Shown here: positions 23,634-23,701 of the stretch, piece by piece | Numbering within the stretch: position 1 is the first letter of the stretch | Layout: each line of letters starts with the position of its first letter | Origin: a virus | DNA: 23,701 nt | Virus record (IMG/VR): IMGVR_UViG_3300044591_000430 | Location: 1-23,701 of that record | Reading direction: 5' to 3' (one strand) | Notes under the pieces: generated by a model | Database searches by the model: none | Told to the model about the DNA's origin: nothing | Seen by the model: the letters and a program-made list of their open reading frames with translations, nothing else | Translations under genes and position numbers: made by a program

Positions 23634-23701
23634 AAACCTCTCCTAAGTCCCGCGTCTTACCAGTCGGGCAAGACTATTTGGGCGCAATTATACCTAATTT
23701 A
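23634..23701 (-). promoter_or_regulatory. Leader of late operon with possible -10 box
   Basis: No gene in the last 68 nt. On the minus strand it has TATAAT at 23692-23687, about 55 nt before the adaptor start. The -35 box would lie past the edge, so a promoter cannot be shown. A weak 5-bp hairpin GTCTT/AAGAC (23654-23674) lies in between. Confidence 0.3.

Noticed and set aside
23654-23674. Hairpin GTCTT/AAGAC as terminator
   Set aside because: Only five pairs with a mismatch and no following T run on either strand.
1-23701. tRNA genes, integrase, attachment sites, toxin-antitoxin pair, anti-CRISPR genes
   Set aside because: Looked for characteristic cloverleaf, catalytic or operon patterns and saw none that I could support.

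Overview
The window is a piece of a tailed double-stranded DNA bacteriophage genome (Caudoviricetes). I infer a podovirus-like virion, because the structural block holds an adaptor-like protein and a candidate tail hub and no sheath, tube or tape-measure gene is visible. Shine-Dalgarno sequences and start codons are ordinary bacterial ones and the DNA is moderately GC-rich by eye. The host is probably a Gram-negative bacterium, but the window does not identify it. I see no integrase, attachment site, terminase, portal, major capsid, DNA polymerase or lysis gene; the packaging and head genes probably lie beyond the right edge, upstream of the minus-strand structural operon.

There are four transcription blocks. 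(A) 1-2420, plus strand: a truncated DxD glycosyltransferase, a TPR protein with a GT9-like glycosyltransferase domain, and three small overlapping genes ending in a DUF3310-type protein, closed by an intrinsic terminator at 2453-2492. (B) 5475-2509, minus strand: a two-HTH regulator, a RusA Holliday-junction resolvase and a 748-residue primase-polymerase/ATPase. (C) 5585-10322, plus strand, divergent from B: an unknown early protein, an AAA_24-type RecA-like ATPase, a DUF669-type presumed ssDNA-binding protein, a PD-(D/E)XK nuclease with Cas4-like cysteines, a small acidic protein, a DEAH helicase and a small cysteine protein. B and C together form the replication and recombination module and share a 109-bp control region. 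(D) 23633-10319, minus strand: the late structural operon, running from the adaptor through a fibre-like protein, a candidate tail hub and a small conserved protein to four large virion or ejection candidates (866, 339, 326 and 1260 residues), then a small cysteine protein and a calcineurin-like phosphoesterase.

Almost all genes abut or overlap by 1-22 nt. The two noncoding places that hold something are the B/C control region and an 80-nt gap at 7223-7302, which carries a 14-bp hairpin with a second hairpin stacked inside it just before the nuclease start. Blocks C and D converge on one CTAG that is the stop codon of both genes.

The most notable coding features are six tandem 36-37-residue Pro/Glu/Lys-rich repeats in the 866-residue protein, a short domain present at both the N-terminus and near the C-terminus of the 1260-residue protein, and a 137-nt out-of-frame overlap between the helicase and the cysteine protein after it. 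No clearly new defence or counter-defence system was recognised. The best candidates for undescribed biology are the structured leader at 7229-7286 and the four-protein candidate ejection set.
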